Source: Cognatiluteimonas sedimenti (GTDB lineage: Bacteria; Pseudomonadota; Gammaproteobacteria; Xanthomonadales; Xanthomonadaceae). Taken from it: a stretch of 64,000 nt of DNA. A program made the position numbers and the translations under genes. The DNA lies in NCBI RefSeq assembly GCF_022808325.1, contig NZ_JALGCL010000005.1, positions 1 to 64,000 on the forward strand. The letters are read 5' to 3'. Below the pieces are notes generated by a model. It was given only the letters and a program-made list of their open reading frames with translations. It had not been told where the DNA came from and searched no databases. Shown here one piece after another: positions 18,963-27,557 of the stretch; the stretch's first letter is position 1; each line of letters starts with the position of its first letter.

Positions 18963-19454
18963 TCAGGGCGCGTCCTCGTCGAGAAGTTCCATCGCCATCA
19001 CGATCGCGTCCTCGCGACCGCCGATCGCCGGGTAATAGCGCGGGCGGCGACCGATCTCGTTGAAGCCTTCGGCGTGATACAGCGCGATCGCGGCCGCGTT
19101 CGACGGCCGCACTTCCAGGAACAGGCGTTGCGCGCCGCGCCCGCGCGCGACCTGCAACAGCGCGCGCAGCAGCCGCCGCCCGTGGCCCTCGCCCTGCACT
19201 TCCGGGGCGGCGCAGACGTTGAGCACGTGCGCTTCGTCGGCGGCGATGCTGAGCACGGCGTAGCCGATCAGTTCGCCGTCGCGCTGCAGCACCCAGGCCG
19301 GGTAATCGGCGCGCAGGCAGTCGCGGAAGATGCCGCGGGTCCACGGGAACGGATAGGCGCGCTGCTCGATCGCCAGCACCGCGTCGAGGTCGTCCTCGCG
19401 CATCGGTCGCAGCGTCGCCAGCGCGGGGATCGTGCCGGCCGCGAGCGCGCTCAC
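18963..19454 (-). CDS. rimI: Ribosomal protein S18 alanine N-acetyltransferase
   Basis: GNAT-fold acetyltransferase that acetylates the N-terminal alanine of ribosomal protein S18. The 163-residue protein has the RimI marks: LAIEQRAYPFPWT near the start, the acetyl-CoA loop VQGEGHGRRLL (Q/RxxGxG/A), LEVRPSNAAAIALYHAEGF and RRPRYYP. The adjacent upstream gene on the same strand is a small protein that may be HolD, as holD-rimI is the order in E. coli. It faces the exported amidohydrolase gene, with only 10 bp between stops. Confidence 0.92.
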   Translation of the reverse strand: MSALAAGTIPALATLRPMREDDLDAVLAIEQRAYPFPWTRGIFRDCLRADYPAWVLQRDGELIGYAVLSIAADEAHVLNVCAAPEVQGEGHGRRLLRALLQVARGRGAQRLFLEVRPSNAAAIALYHAEGFNEIGRRPRYYPAIGGREDAIVMAMELLDEDAP

Positions 19455-19478
19455 GGTGCCGCGCTCATGGCAGCGGGC

Positions 19479-19727
19479 TCATGGCGCCGCGCGGCGCAGG
19501 CGCCGCAACCGTGGCCACAGTGCGCGCTTGGCGCCGGCATCGCCGCGCAGCGCAGCAGGCTTGGGCCATGCGCGCGCCAGCTGCACGGCATCGGCGGCGG
19601 CGCGATCGCGGCCCGCGGCGCGCAACAACGCGTCCAGCAACGGATCGTCGGGCAGCGCCGGATCCTGGGCGACGAACGGCGTGTGGCCCATGGCCTCGAG
19701 CATCTCGCGCTGGAATGCATCCCACAT
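19479..19727 (-). CDS. Small protein upstream of rimI, possible HolD (pol III psi)
   Basis: An 82-residue protein beginning MWDAFQREMLEAMGHTPF, followed by DDPLLDALLRAAG and an Arg-rich C-terminus. It is not recognised with certainty. Three things suggest the pol III psi subunit: its place directly before rimI (holD-rimI in E. coli), an N-terminal aromatic-x-LEAMG-like helix resembling the psi segment that binds chi, and DPLLDALLRA, which can be aligned by eye with the DPLVSDVLRAL of E. coli HolD. It starts 5 bp after pssA and ends 24 bp before rimI, so the three genes probably form one operon. It may equally be a lineage-specific protein. Confidence 0.5.
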   Translation of the reverse strand: MWDAFQREMLEAMGHTPFVAQDPALPDDPLLDALLRAAGRDRAAADAVQLARAWPKPAALRGDAGAKRALWPRLRRLRRAAP

Positions 19728-19732
19728 CGCCG

Positions 19733-20506
19733 TCACCCCGCCTTGGAGGTCCGCCGCCGCAGCCACAGCACCGGCCCGGACAACGCGTACAGCACGCCGG
19801 CGGCCAGCAGCACCCGCGGCGGGTCGAGCACCAGCGCGATCAGCACCACTAGCGCGATCACGATCGCGAAGAACGGCACCCGCTCGGCCTTCGGCCCGCT
19901 GCCGCTGCCCTTGAAGCTGGTATAGCGGATGCGGCTGACCATCAGCAGCGCCGCGACCACGGTGACGGCGAGCGCGACGTAGCGCAGGTCGCTGCCACTG
20001 AGCCGCAGGTCGTGGCAGGTCCAGACGAAGCTCGCCATCAGTCCCGCCGCCGCCGGGCTGGCCAGGCCGATGAACCAGCGTTTGTCGACCTGCGCCACCT
20101 GGGCGTTGAAGCGCGCCAGCCGCAGCGCCGCGCAGGCGGCATACAGAAACGCCGCCAGCCAGCCGATCTTGCCTGCGGTGAGGCCGTCGAGCTTGAACGA
20201 GGACAAGGCCCAGTAGTACATCACCAGCGCCGGCGCCATGCCGAAGCTGATCAGGTCGGCGAGCGAGTCGTACTGCACCCCGAATTCGCTCTGGGTGTTG
20301 GTCAGGCGCGCGACACGGCCGTCGACGCCGTCGAGGATCGCGGCGATGAAGATCGCCACGCACGCGGCCTCGAACCGCCCCTGCGAGGCGGCGATGATGG
20401 CGAAGAAGCCGCCGAACAGGCCGCCGGTGGTGAACAGGTTGGGCAGCAGGTAGATGCCGCGGCCGCGGGGGCGCGGCGGGCTGCCACTGGCGATGGGATC
20501 TTCCAT
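19733..20506 (-). CDS. pssA: CDP-diacylglycerol-serine O-phosphatidyltransferase
   Basis: Integral membrane enzyme making phosphatidylserine, the precursor of phosphatidylethanolamine. It has 257 residues and several membrane helices. The CDP-alcohol phosphotransferase signature is complete: D59, D62-G63, A66-R67, then after eight residues G76, D80 and D84. LLPNLFTTGGLFGGFFAI near the start is typical of this subclass. The start MEDPIASGSP was chosen because the much longer upstream open frame runs antisense through the DUF4124 genes and has no family similarity. It is divergent from the DUF4124 pair and upstream of the small putative holD gene. Confidence 0.95.
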   Translation of the reverse strand: MEDPIASGSPPRPRGRGIYLLPNLFTTGGLFGGFFAIIAASQGRFEAACVAIFIAAILDGVDGRVARLTNTQSEFGVQYDSLADLISFGMAPALVMYYWALSSFKLDGLTAGKIGWLAAFLYAACAALRLARFNAQVAQVDKRWFIGLASPAAAGLMASFVWTCHDLRLSGSDLRYVALAVTVVAALLMVSRIRYTSFKGSGSGPKAERVPFFAIVIALVVLIALVLDPPRVLLAAGVLYALSGPVLWLRRRTSKAG

Positions 20507-20582
20507 GGGCGCCAGTTTAGCGGCTTGCGGTGCCCGCCCGGGGGTGCTGGAATCGCACCACCCGCTTCCCCCGGAGTCTGCC

Positions 20583-21002
20583 ATGTCCCCTTCCCGCCTG
20601 CTGCTGGCCGCAGCCATGCTGGCGAGCGCCGCGATGCCGCTTTCCGCCCAGTCCGTGTACCAATGGAAGGACGCCAACGGCGTGACCCAGTACAGCAGCA
20701 CGCCGCCTGCCAGCGGGACTTTCAAGCAACGCAGCATCAATACCCATGGCGCGCCGGAAACCGCCACTGCCGCGGCCAAGCCGGCCGAGGACAAGGCCTG
20801 CGAAACCGCACGCAAGAACATCAACCTGCTCAAGGGCGACGCGGCCTTGCAGGTCGACAGCGATGGCGATGGCAAGCCGGACAAGACCCTGTCGGACGAC
20901 GATCGCACCAACCAGTTGCAACTGGCCCAGGCAACGCTCAACGTGAAATGCCCGGGCACGCATGCATCGGCGAACGCCGAAGCCGCAGCGGACGGGAGAT
21001 AG
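20583..21002 (+). CDS. Secreted DUF4124-domain protein
   Basis: A 139-residue exported protein with a signal peptide (MSPSRLLLAAAMLASAAMPLSAQ) and then the DUF4124 motif VYQWKDANGVTQYSSTPP at about 24-41, a short beta-rich module found in many periplasmic proteins of Xanthomonadaceae and other Proteobacteria. The remainder is Ala/Lys-rich and contains an EF-hand-like acidic loop DSDGDGKPDKTLSDDD (about 93-108), which might bind calcium. The function is unknown. A second DUF4124 gene follows 6 bp later, so they are co-transcribed. Confidence 0.82.
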   Translation: MSPSRLLLAAAMLASAAMPLSAQSVYQWKDANGVTQYSSTPPASGTFKQRSINTHGAPETATAAAKPAEDKACETARKNINLLKGDAALQVDSDGDGKPDKTLSDDDRTNQLQLAQATLNVKCPGTHASANAEAAADGR

Positions 21003-21008
21003 CGGGCG

Positions 21009-21296
21009 GTGCGGTGGCGCTGGGCCATCTTCGCGGGGCTCGTGCTCGGCATCGGGCTGTCCTGGTGGGTATCGCGCGACAGCCCGGAGCAGGCGCAGGC
21101 CAGGCGCCAGCGCGCAGAACAGGCTGCCGCCGCCAATGCCGAGGATGCGCGCCCGGTGCTCTATCGCTGGCGCGACGCCGACGGCATGCTGCAGGTCACC
21201 GCGCAGCCGCCGAGCGGCAAGGATGCGGGCCGCAAGTACGAGCGCATCGACCAGCAACCCCGTGCGGGCATCGAGGTCCACGGCAACCCCGACTGA
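21009..21296 (+). CDS. Membrane-anchored DUF4124-like protein
   Basis: A 95-residue protein starting at GTG with one N-terminal membrane helix (WAIFAGLVLGIGLSWWV), a short Gln/Arg/Ala-rich linker and the DUF4124-like VLYRWRDADGMLQVTAQPP at about 50-68. It probably sits in the inner membrane with the module in the periplasm. It lies 6 bp downstream of a secreted DUF4124 protein, suggesting an anchored/free pair. No function is known. Confidence 0.75.
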   Translation: MRWRWAIFAGLVLGIGLSWWVSRDSPEQAQARRQRAEQAAAANAEDARPVLYRWRDADGMLQVTAQPPSGKDAGRKYERIDQQPRAGIEVHGNPD

Positions 21297-21500
21297 AGCG
21301 GGGCCGAGCGCGCGGGCCAGCCTCGAAGCGACGGCGTCGTCCCGTTGCGGCATGGAATCCGCTTCGGTCCCATGGACGCGGCTCCCGCGCATTGCACGGC
21401 ACCGCGGCATTTGGGTTTTGGTGCCTGCCGCCCGGCCAGCCGCCGTGCACGCGCATGGCAGAATGGCGATCTTCCCGCCGCCTCCCCCGAGCCCTCCCCG

Positions 21501-23204
21501 ATGCGCCTGTCGCAGTTCCACCTTCGAACCGTCAAGGAAACCCCCGCCGACGCCGAGATCGCCAGCCACCAGCTGATGCTCAAGGCCGGCATGCTGCGCA
21601 AGCTCGCCGCCGGGCTCTACACCTGGTCGCCGCTGGGCTTGCGGGTGCTGCGCAAGGTCGAGGCGGTGGTGCGCGAGGAGATGGACCGCAGCGGCGCGAT
21701 CGAACTGCTGATGCCCACCATCCAGCCGCAGGAGCTGTGGGAGGAAACCGGGCGCTGGGAGAAGTTCGGCGGCCAGCTGCTGAAGATCCGGGACCGCAAG
21801 GAAGCCGGCTACTGCTACGGCCCCACCGCCGAGGAAGTGATCACCGACTTCGCGCGCAACGAACTGGCCAGCTACAAGCAGCTGCCGGTCAACTTCTACA
21901 ACATCCAGACCAAGTTCCGCGACGAGATCCGGCCGCGCTTCGGGGTGATGCGCGCGCGCGAGTTCCTGATGAAGGACGCGTACTCCTTCCACCTCGACGA
22001 CGATTCGCTCGCCGCCGAATACCGCAACATGTACGACGCCTACGGCCGCATCTTCACCCGCCTCGGATTGAAGTTCCGCGCGGTGTTCGCCGATACCGGC
22101 GCGATCGGCGGCAGCGCCTCGCACGAGTTTCACGTGCTGGCCGACTCGGGCGAGGACTCCATCGCCTGGTCCGACGGTTCCGACTACGCCGCCAACGTCG
22201 AACTGGCCGAAGCGCTGGCACCGGGCCAGCGCCCCGCCGCTGCCGAAGCGATGCGCAAGGTCGAGACGCCGGTGCAGAAGACCTGCGAGGACGTGGCCGC
22301 CCTGCTCGGGATCCCGCTTGCGCGCACGGTGAAGTCGGTGGCGCTGATGGGCGACGAGGGCACCGGCTTCGTGCTGGCGCTGGTGCGCGGCGACCACGTG
22401 GTCAACGAGATCAAGCTGGCGAAGCTGCAGGGGCTGGCCGGATACCGGCTCGCCACCGAGGACGAAATCCGCGCGCACCTGGGCAGCGAGCCGGGCTTCC
22501 TCGGCCCGGTCGCCCCGAAGCAGGCGATCACCGTCATCGCCGATCGCAGCGTCGCGGCGATGGCCGATTTCGTGGTCGGCGCCAACGCACCGGGCTTCCA
22601 CCTGGCCGGCGTCAACTGGGGGCGCGACCTGCCGGAGCCGGCGCTCGTCGCCGACATCCGCAACGTCGTCGCCGGCGATCCGTCGCCCGACGGCAAGGGC
22701 ACGCTGGCCCTGGCGCGCGGCATCGAAGTCGGCCACGTGTTCGCGCTCGGCGACCGCTATTCCAGGGCGATGGGCTGCACCGTGCTCGACGCCGGCGGCA
22801 AGGCCACGCATCCGCTGATGGGCTGCTACGGCATCGGCGTGTCACGGATCGTCGCCGCCGCGATCGAGCAGAACCATGACGCCAACGGCATCGTCTGGCC
22901 GCAGGCAATGGCGCCGTGGCAGGTCGCGGTGTGCGTGATCAACCCGAAGGGCGACGCGGCGGTCGAAGAGGCGGCCGACACGCTGTACCGCGAACTCGGC
23001 GCGGCCGGCATCGAGGCCGTGCTCGACGACCGCGGCCTGCGCCCCGGCGCCATGTTCGCCGACATCGAGCTGATCGGCATTCCGCACCGGGTGGTGGTCT
23101 CCGGCCGCGGGCTGGAAGCCGGCACCTTCGAATACCGCGCGCGCAGCGCCACCGAGTCCGAGAATCTGGACCGCGCCACGCTGCTGGCGCGGCTGACGCA
23201 GTAA
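21501..23204 (+). CDS. proS: Prolyl-tRNA synthetase
   Basis: Charges tRNA-Pro; class II synthetase of the bacterial type with an inserted editing domain. It has 567 residues, starting [19 protein letters not shown]. Class II motifs are visible: motif 1 around [22 protein letters not shown], motif 2 with [23 protein letters not shown] and motif 3 near [17 protein letters not shown]. The INS editing domain covers roughly 225-400, and the anticodon-binding domain follows motif 3. The upstream in-frame extension to 21345 lies over GC-rich spacer and is not family-like. Confidence 0.96.
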   Translation: MRLSQFHLRTVKETPADAEIASHQLMLKAGMLRKLAAGLYTWSPLGLRVLRKVEAVVREEMDRSGAIELLMPTIQPQELWEETGRWEKFGGQLLKIRDRKEAGYCYGPTAEEVITDFARNELASYKQLPVNFYNIQTKFRDEIRPRFGVMRAREFLMKDAYSFHLDDDSLAAEYRNMYDAYGRIFTRLGLKFRAVFADTGAIGGSASHEFHVLADSGEDSIAWSDGSDYAANVELAEALAPGQRPAAAEAMRKVETPVQKTCEDVAALLGIPLARTVKSVALMGDEGTGFVLALVRGDHVVNEIKLAKLQGLAGYRLATEDEIRAHLGSEPGFLGPVAPKQAITVIADRSVAAMADFVVGANAPGFHLAGVNWGRDLPEPALVADIRNVVAGDPSPDGKGTLALARGIEVGHVFALGDRYSRAMGCTVLDAGGKATHPLMGCYGIGVSRIVAAAIEQNHDANGIVWPQAMAPWQVAVCVINPKGDAAVEEAADTLYRELGAAGIEAVLDDRGLRPGAMFADIELIGIPHRVVVSGRGLEAGTFEYRARSATESENLDRATLLARLTQ

Positions 23205-23272
23205 ACCGGATCGCTGCCGGCTGCAGTGTCTCGCAGCCTTGGGCGACGCTTTCCGGGGTACCGACAATCATC

Positions 23273-23571
23273 AGCGCCGGATGCGGATATCCGTCGGGCG
23301 CCGGATGCGGACGCCTTTGGGTGCGAATGTCCCCCGGCCTGCGGCCTCCTCCTTTATTTCGCACCCAAAGGCGACCGCATCCCGCGTTGCGAGTTGCGGA
23401 GTGACTCACAAGAGACAGCAGAGCAACGCTCTTCTTAAGACCCGCAATCCGACGTCCCGGCGTGGCTGCCGGCCCTTCGGGGCGAAATCAAGGAGGAGGC
23501 CGCAGGCCGGGGGCGTCGCCCCGAAGGGCTGGCGGCCACGCCGGGGCCCTTCAGCTCGCGACGAAGGCATG
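23273..23571. repeat. Dispersed palindromic element, copy C
   Basis: The third copy, downstream of proS and upstream of the H-NS-like gene. It begins with the same GCGCCGGATGCGGATATCCG block as copy A. Hairpin 1 has arms 23303-23327 and 23358-23382; hairpin 2 has arms about 23458-23487 and 23516-23543, with loops that are reverse complements of each other. Copy C shares long near-identical tracts with copy B between the hairpins (GTGACTCACAAGAGACAGCA). The rest of the gap 23205-23725 has no gene; TAGAAT at 23691-23696 could be a -10 for the downstream gene. Confidence 0.88.
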
Positions 23572-23725
23572 TAATCGGACAACCTCCAACGCAAGCCTCC
23601 GCGATTTGGCGAAAAACCGAACATGTTCGGAGATTCGACCCTTTCGCTGGCGGAAACCCCGTTCTCGCGGGAAATACAGCGCAGTGCCATTAGAATCGAC
23701 GCCAACGAAAGCAACCGGAGTCCCC

Positions 23726-24145
23726 ATGTCCATCGACCTGAGCAAGCTGTCCACCCGCGAACTCGATGCGCTGATCGCCAAGGCGAAGAAGCGCAAGGCA
23801 ACGCTCGGCAAGCGCAAGCCGATCGCGACCGTGCGCGGCAAGCTCACGCAACTGGCCAAGGCCGAGGGCTACACCATTGCCGAACTGTTCGGCACCAGGG
23901 ATGTGGCGGCGACGCCACGCGCGAAGCCCGCCAAGGCCGGCCGCAAGCTCGGCAAGGTCGCGCCCAAGTACCGCAATCCCGACAACGCGGCGCAGACCTG
24001 GTCCGGCCGCGGCATGCAGCCCAAGTGGCTCGCCGAACAGGTGCGACGCGGCAGGTCGCCCGCCGATTTCCTGATCAGCGCAACGCTCACGGCCAAGCCG
24101 ATCAAGCAGGGCAAGCAGGTGGTCAAGGCCGCGCAGGACGCCTGA
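23726..24145 (+). CDS. H-NS-family nucleoid-associated protein
   Basis: Predicted DNA-binding and silencing protein of 139 residues. The N-terminus (MSIDLSKLSTRELDALIAKAKKRK) is a short oligomerisation helix and the middle is Lys/Ala-rich. The C-terminus has the H-NS DNA-binding pattern: KYRNPDNAAQTWSGRGMQPKWL at about 87-108, equivalent to the YRNP...TWTGRGRxPxW motif. The start has GGAG 6 nt upstream, and upstream codons in the frame come from the repeat element. Such proteins silence AT-richer accessory genes and could act on the glycan locus further along; that is inference. Confidence 0.9.
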   Translation: MSIDLSKLSTRELDALIAKAKKRKATLGKRKPIATVRGKLTQLAKAEGYTIAELFGTRDVAATPRAKPAKAGRKLGKVAPKYRNPDNAAQTWSGRGMQPKWLAEQVRRGRSPADFLISATLTAKPIKQGKQVVKAAQDA

Positions 24146-24190
24146 GCTTCGCGCGACGGGCGAACCAACGCACCCGTCCAGCCACCGGTG

Positions 24191-25465
24191 CTACAGGTTC
24201 CGGCGGGTCGGCAGCAGCAGGTTGCCGAACAGCAGGCCGGCGATCAGCGCCAGCAGGATGTTGAGCACGCCCAAGGCGGCGCTCTGCCCGACTGCGGCAT
24301 CCTGCTGCTGCACCAGGGTCATCACCCCGCGCAGGCTGGCGCTGCCGGGTACCAGCATCAGGATCCCCGGCACCCGCACCAGCGCGCCCGGGCGCCGCAC
24401 CCAGCGCGCATAGCCGTTGCCGGCCGCGGTCGACGCCAGCGCCGACAGGAAGATCCCCACCGGGCTGCCCCAGGCCTGGCCGCCCAGGCGCGAGATCAGG
24501 TAGCCGCCGATGGCCGCCAGCATCACCAGCGGATAATCCCGGCGCGCGGTGCGGAACAGCAGGGCGAACGAGAACGCCGCCACCACCAGCGCGCCCCACT
24601 CCACCGCATCGGGTTGCGGTCGCCATGCGCGCACCTGCGGCTCCAGCCCCGCCAGGTGGGCAATGGCCAGGGCGATGGCGGTGCCGACGGTGAGCTTCAT
24701 CACCGTTGCCAGCGCACCGGCGAATCGGGCCACGCCCGAGACCAGGTGCTGGCTGGTGAGCTCGTTGACGGCATTGGTCAGGCTCATGCCGGGCACCAGC
24801 ACGATCAGCGCGGCGATGATCACGGTGTTGAGGTTGAGCGGCGCGATGAAGGTCGCCACCGCGATCGCGACGAAGCCGGCCGCCAGCGCCGACAGCGCTT
24901 CCCCGGCCTCGCGCAGCTGCGGGCGTCCGCGCGTGGCCAGTTCCAGCAGTCCGATCAGCACCCCGGTGGCACCGGCGGTGGCGATGTCCAGCCACGGCAG
25001 CCGCAGCAGCCCCGCGATCGCGGCGGCGGCCAGGCCGAAGCCGAAGACCATCGCCAGGTTGCCGCGCCGGGTCGGTGGCCGTTCCAGCGCGCGCAGCGCG
25101 GCGTGGCCGGCGGCGATGTCCAGGCGCCCGGCCATCACCTCCTCGGCGATGCGATCGGCTTCGCACAGCTTGGCCAGGTCGGTGTCGCCCGGCGGCAGGC
25201 GGATGACGCGGGTGATGTCGCTCAGGCCCAGCGGCCGCAACGGATCGCTGAAGGTGAGGATCAGGCCGGTGGGATTGGACATCGGCTCGCAATCCAGGCG
25301 CAGGGCGGAGGCCACCGCGTTGATCGCGCCTTCCAGCCGTTGCGCGGTGGTGCCGTAGGCGTGCAGGTGTTCGGCCAGCTCGACCACGAAGCCGATCCGC
25401 GCGGCGTAGTCGCCGCTGGCTGCGGGCGAAGGCTCGGTGGTCGTGGGCATCGGCGCTGGCGGCAT
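24191..25465 (-). CDS. ThrE/ThrP-family threonine/serine exporter-like protein
   Basis: Polytopic inner-membrane protein of about 424 residues combining both ThrE halves: an N-terminal DUF1212 domain (FVVELAEHLHAYGTTAQRLEGA, then PGDTDLAKL and a helix-rich ending) and a C-terminal DUF3815-like domain (PLVMLAAIGGYLISRL, then VPGILMLVPGSASLRG). Around ten hydrophobic segments are visible. Known relatives export L-threonine and L-serine. Start choice is uncertain: ATG at 25465 and ATG at 25450 are both plausible and neither has a good ribosome-binding site. It is divergent from the mla operon and convergent with the H-NS-like gene. Confidence 0.82.
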   Translation of the reverse strand: MPPAPMPTTTEPSPAASGDYAARIGFVVELAEHLHAYGTTAQRLEGAINAVASALRLDCEPMSNPTGLILTFSDPLRPLGLSDITRVIRLPPGDTDLAKLCEADRIAEEVMAGRLDIAAGHAALRALERPPTRRGNLAMVFGFGLAAAAIAGLLRLPWLDIATAGATGVLIGLLELATRGRPQLREAGEALSALAAGFVAIAVATFIAPLNLNTVIIAALIVLVPGMSLTNAVNELTSQHLVSGVARFAGALATVMKLTVGTAIALAIAHLAGLEPQVRAWRPQPDAVEWGALVVAAFSFALLFRTARRDYPLVMLAAIGGYLISRLGGQAWGSPVGIFLSALASTAAGNGYARWVRRPGALVRVPGILMLVPGSASLRGVMTLVQQQDAAVGQSAALGVLNILLALIAGLLFGNLLLPTRRNL

Positions 25466-25570
25466 CGCCGAAGCATCGCACGCGGTGCCATCGCCATGCA
25501 GCCCTCGCGACGGCGCCGGCCGGCACGAATCTGTATCCTCGCCCGCAGCACGGACCGGAATGCCATCCGC

Positions 25571-26698
25571 ATGAGCGCCGCCACCCGCACCACGCCGGAC
25601 ATCGCCGTCGAAGACGCCTCCGGCGCCGGCACCGGCGCGCGCCTGCGGCTGCGCGGCAACTGGACGCTGGAGCACGCGACCGCGATCACCGACGCGCTGC
25701 GCGGCGCGCCGGCCGCCGACGGCGTCGACGCCAGCGGGGTCGGGCGCCTGGATTCGGTCGGCGTGCTGCAACTGCTGCGCTTCGCCCGCCGCAAGGGGCT
25801 GGATTTCGGCAGTTTCAAGTTCCGCGGCGACCACCACGCGCTGGTCGCCGCGATCGAGGATGTCGCCGACGAGCGCCCGAAGAGGAAGCGCGAATACGGC
25901 TTCGCCGCGGCGCTCGGCCGCCTGGGCTACGCGATGGCCGACAACGGCCGCGAGATCGTCGCGCTGGTCAGTTTCGGCGGCGAGAACCTGTCCAAGGTGC
26001 TACGCATGGCCCGGCAGCCACGCCGCTTCCGGCTGACCGCGACCGTCGCGCACATGGAGCAGGTCGGCCTGGACGCGGTGCCGCTGGTGGCGCTGCTGTC
26101 CTACCTGGTCGGCGCGGTGATCGCGTTCCTGGGCGCGAACATCCTCGCCGACTTCGGCGCCACCATTTATGTCGTCGAACTGGTCAACGTCGCCTTCCTG
26201 CGCGAGTTCGGCGTGCTGCTGACCTCGATCGTGCTCGCCGGCCGCACCGCCAGCGCGTTCACCGCGCAGATCGGCGCGATGGTCAGCCGCGAGGAAGTCG
26301 ACGCGATGCGCACCCTGGGGCTCGATCCGGTCGATGTCCTGGTGATCCCGCGGCTGCTGGCGTTGGTGGTGACACTGCCGCTGCTGACGTTCATCGCCGA
26401 CCTGGCCGGGCTGCTGGGCGGCATGACGGTCGGCGCGTATGGCCTGGAGATCCCGCCGCAGGCCTATTTCGCGCGGATGCAGGACACGATGCAGCTGCGG
26501 CATTTCCTGGTGGGCATGTCGAAGGCACCATTCTTCGCGGTGGTGATCGCCCTGATCGGCTGCCTGGAGGGCCTGCAGGTCCAGGGCACGGCGCAATCGG
26601 TGGGCGAGCGCACCACCTCCAGCGTCGTGCAGACGATCTCGCTGGTGATCATCCTGGACGCGATCGCCGCGATCTGGTTCATGCAGATGGACTGGTGA
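25571..26698 (+). CDS. STAS-MlaE fusion, ABC-type phospholipid transport permease
   Basis: Inner-membrane permease of an MCE lipid transporter. The 375-residue protein joins an N-terminal STAS-like domain (about 1-100: LRLRGNWTLEHATAITDAL, GVDASGVGRLDSVGVLQLL) to a full MlaE domain (about 135-375) with GATIYVVELVNVAFLREFGVLLTSIVLAGR in broken form and EVDAMRTLGLDPVDVLVIPR, the conserved permease loop. In E. coli the STAS protein MlaB is separate, so here the regulator is fused. It is the first gene of a four-gene operon with the ATPase, MCE protein and lipoprotein. Confidence 0.9.
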   Translation: MSAATRTTPDIAVEDASGAGTGARLRLRGNWTLEHATAITDALRGAPAADGVDASGVGRLDSVGVLQLLRFARRKGLDFGSFKFRGDHHALVAAIEDVADERPKRKREYGFAAALGRLGYAMADNGREIVALVSFGGENLSKVLRMARQPRRFRLTATVAHMEQVGLDAVPLVALLSYLVGAVIAFLGANILADFGATIYVVELVNVAFLREFGVLLTSIVLAGRTASAFTAQIGAMVSREEVDAMRTLGLDPVDVLVIPRLLALVVTLPLLTFIADLAGLLGGMTVGAYGLEIPPQAYFARMQDTMQLRHFLVGMSKAPFFAVVIALIGCLEGLQVQGTAQSVGERTTSSVVQTISLVIILDAIAAIWFMQMDW

Positions 26699-26700
26699 GC

Positions 26701-27555
26701 ATGGCGACGCAACCGATCACGGCGGCCGCGATGCCGGACAACGACCGCGACGAGGCGACGCCGATCATCCGCGTGCGCGGCCTCGCCAACCGCTTCGGCG
26801 CGCAGGTCGTGCACGAGGGCCTCGACCTGGACGTGCGGCCCGGCGAGATCCTCGGCGTGGTCGGCGGCTCGGGCACCGGCAAGTCGGTGCTGATGCGCTC
26901 GATCATCGGCCTGCGCACGCCCGATGCCGGGCAGATCGACCTGCTCGGCGTCGACGCGCGCTCGGAGCAACGGGAAGACCGCCTGCAGATCGAGCGCAAC
27001 ACCGGCGTGCTGTTCCAGGACGGCGCCCTGTTCTCCTCGCTCACGGTCGGCGAGAACGTGCAGGTGCCGTTGAAGGAACACCACCCGGAACTGCCCGATT
27101 CGCTGCGCTACGAACTGGCGCTGCTCAAGGTCAAGCTTGCCGGCCTCCCCGCCGACGCACTCGACAAGCTGCCCTCGCAATTGTCCGGCGGCATGCGCAA
27201 GCGCGCCGGGCTGGCGCGGGCGTTGGCGCTGGATCCGCCGCTGCTGTTCCTGGACGAGCCGACCGCGGGCCTGGATCCGATCGGCGCGGCCGCGTTCGAC
27301 CGCCTGATCCGCACGCTGCAGCAGGCGCTGGGCCTGACCGTGTTCCTCATCACCCACGATCTGGACACCCTGTACGCTATCTGCGACCGGGTGGCGGTGC
27401 TGGCCGACCGCAGGATCCTGGCGGTGGCGCCGGTGGCGGAACTGGAACGGCTGGAGCATCCCTGGGTGCAGGAATACTTCAACGGCCCGCGCGGACGCGC
27501 CGCCCGCGATGCCAAGCGCGATGGCGCGCCGCCCGACGGCCGCGAGGAAAGCTGA
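26701..27555 (+). CDS. MlaF-type ABC transporter ATPase
   Basis: Energises the MCE lipid transporter. It has 284 residues with Walker A GGSGTGKS at 55-62, the signature LSGGM at 161-165, Walker B LLFLDEP at 181-187 and a switch His in LITHDLD. LFQDGALFSSLTVGENV is the Q-loop region typical of MlaF. The ATG at 26701 was preferred to a GTG at 26695. It follows the permease by 2 bp and precedes the MCE gene by 2 bp. The C-terminal tail (about 25 residues, Arg/Asp-rich) is longer than usual. Confidence 0.93.
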   Translation: MATQPITAAAMPDNDRDEATPIIRVRGLANRFGAQVVHEGLDLDVRPGEILGVVGGSGTGKSVLMRSIIGLRTPDAGQIDLLGVDARSEQREDRLQIERNTGVLFQDGALFSSLTVGENVQVPLKEHHPELPDSLRYELALLKVKLAGLPADALDKLPSQLSGGMRKRAGLARALALDPPLLFLDEPTAGLDPIGAAAFDRLIRTLQQALGLTVFLITHDLDTLYAICDRVAVLADRRILAVAPVAELERLEHPWVQEYFNGPRGRAARDAKRDGAPPDGREES

Positions 27556-27557
27556 CG

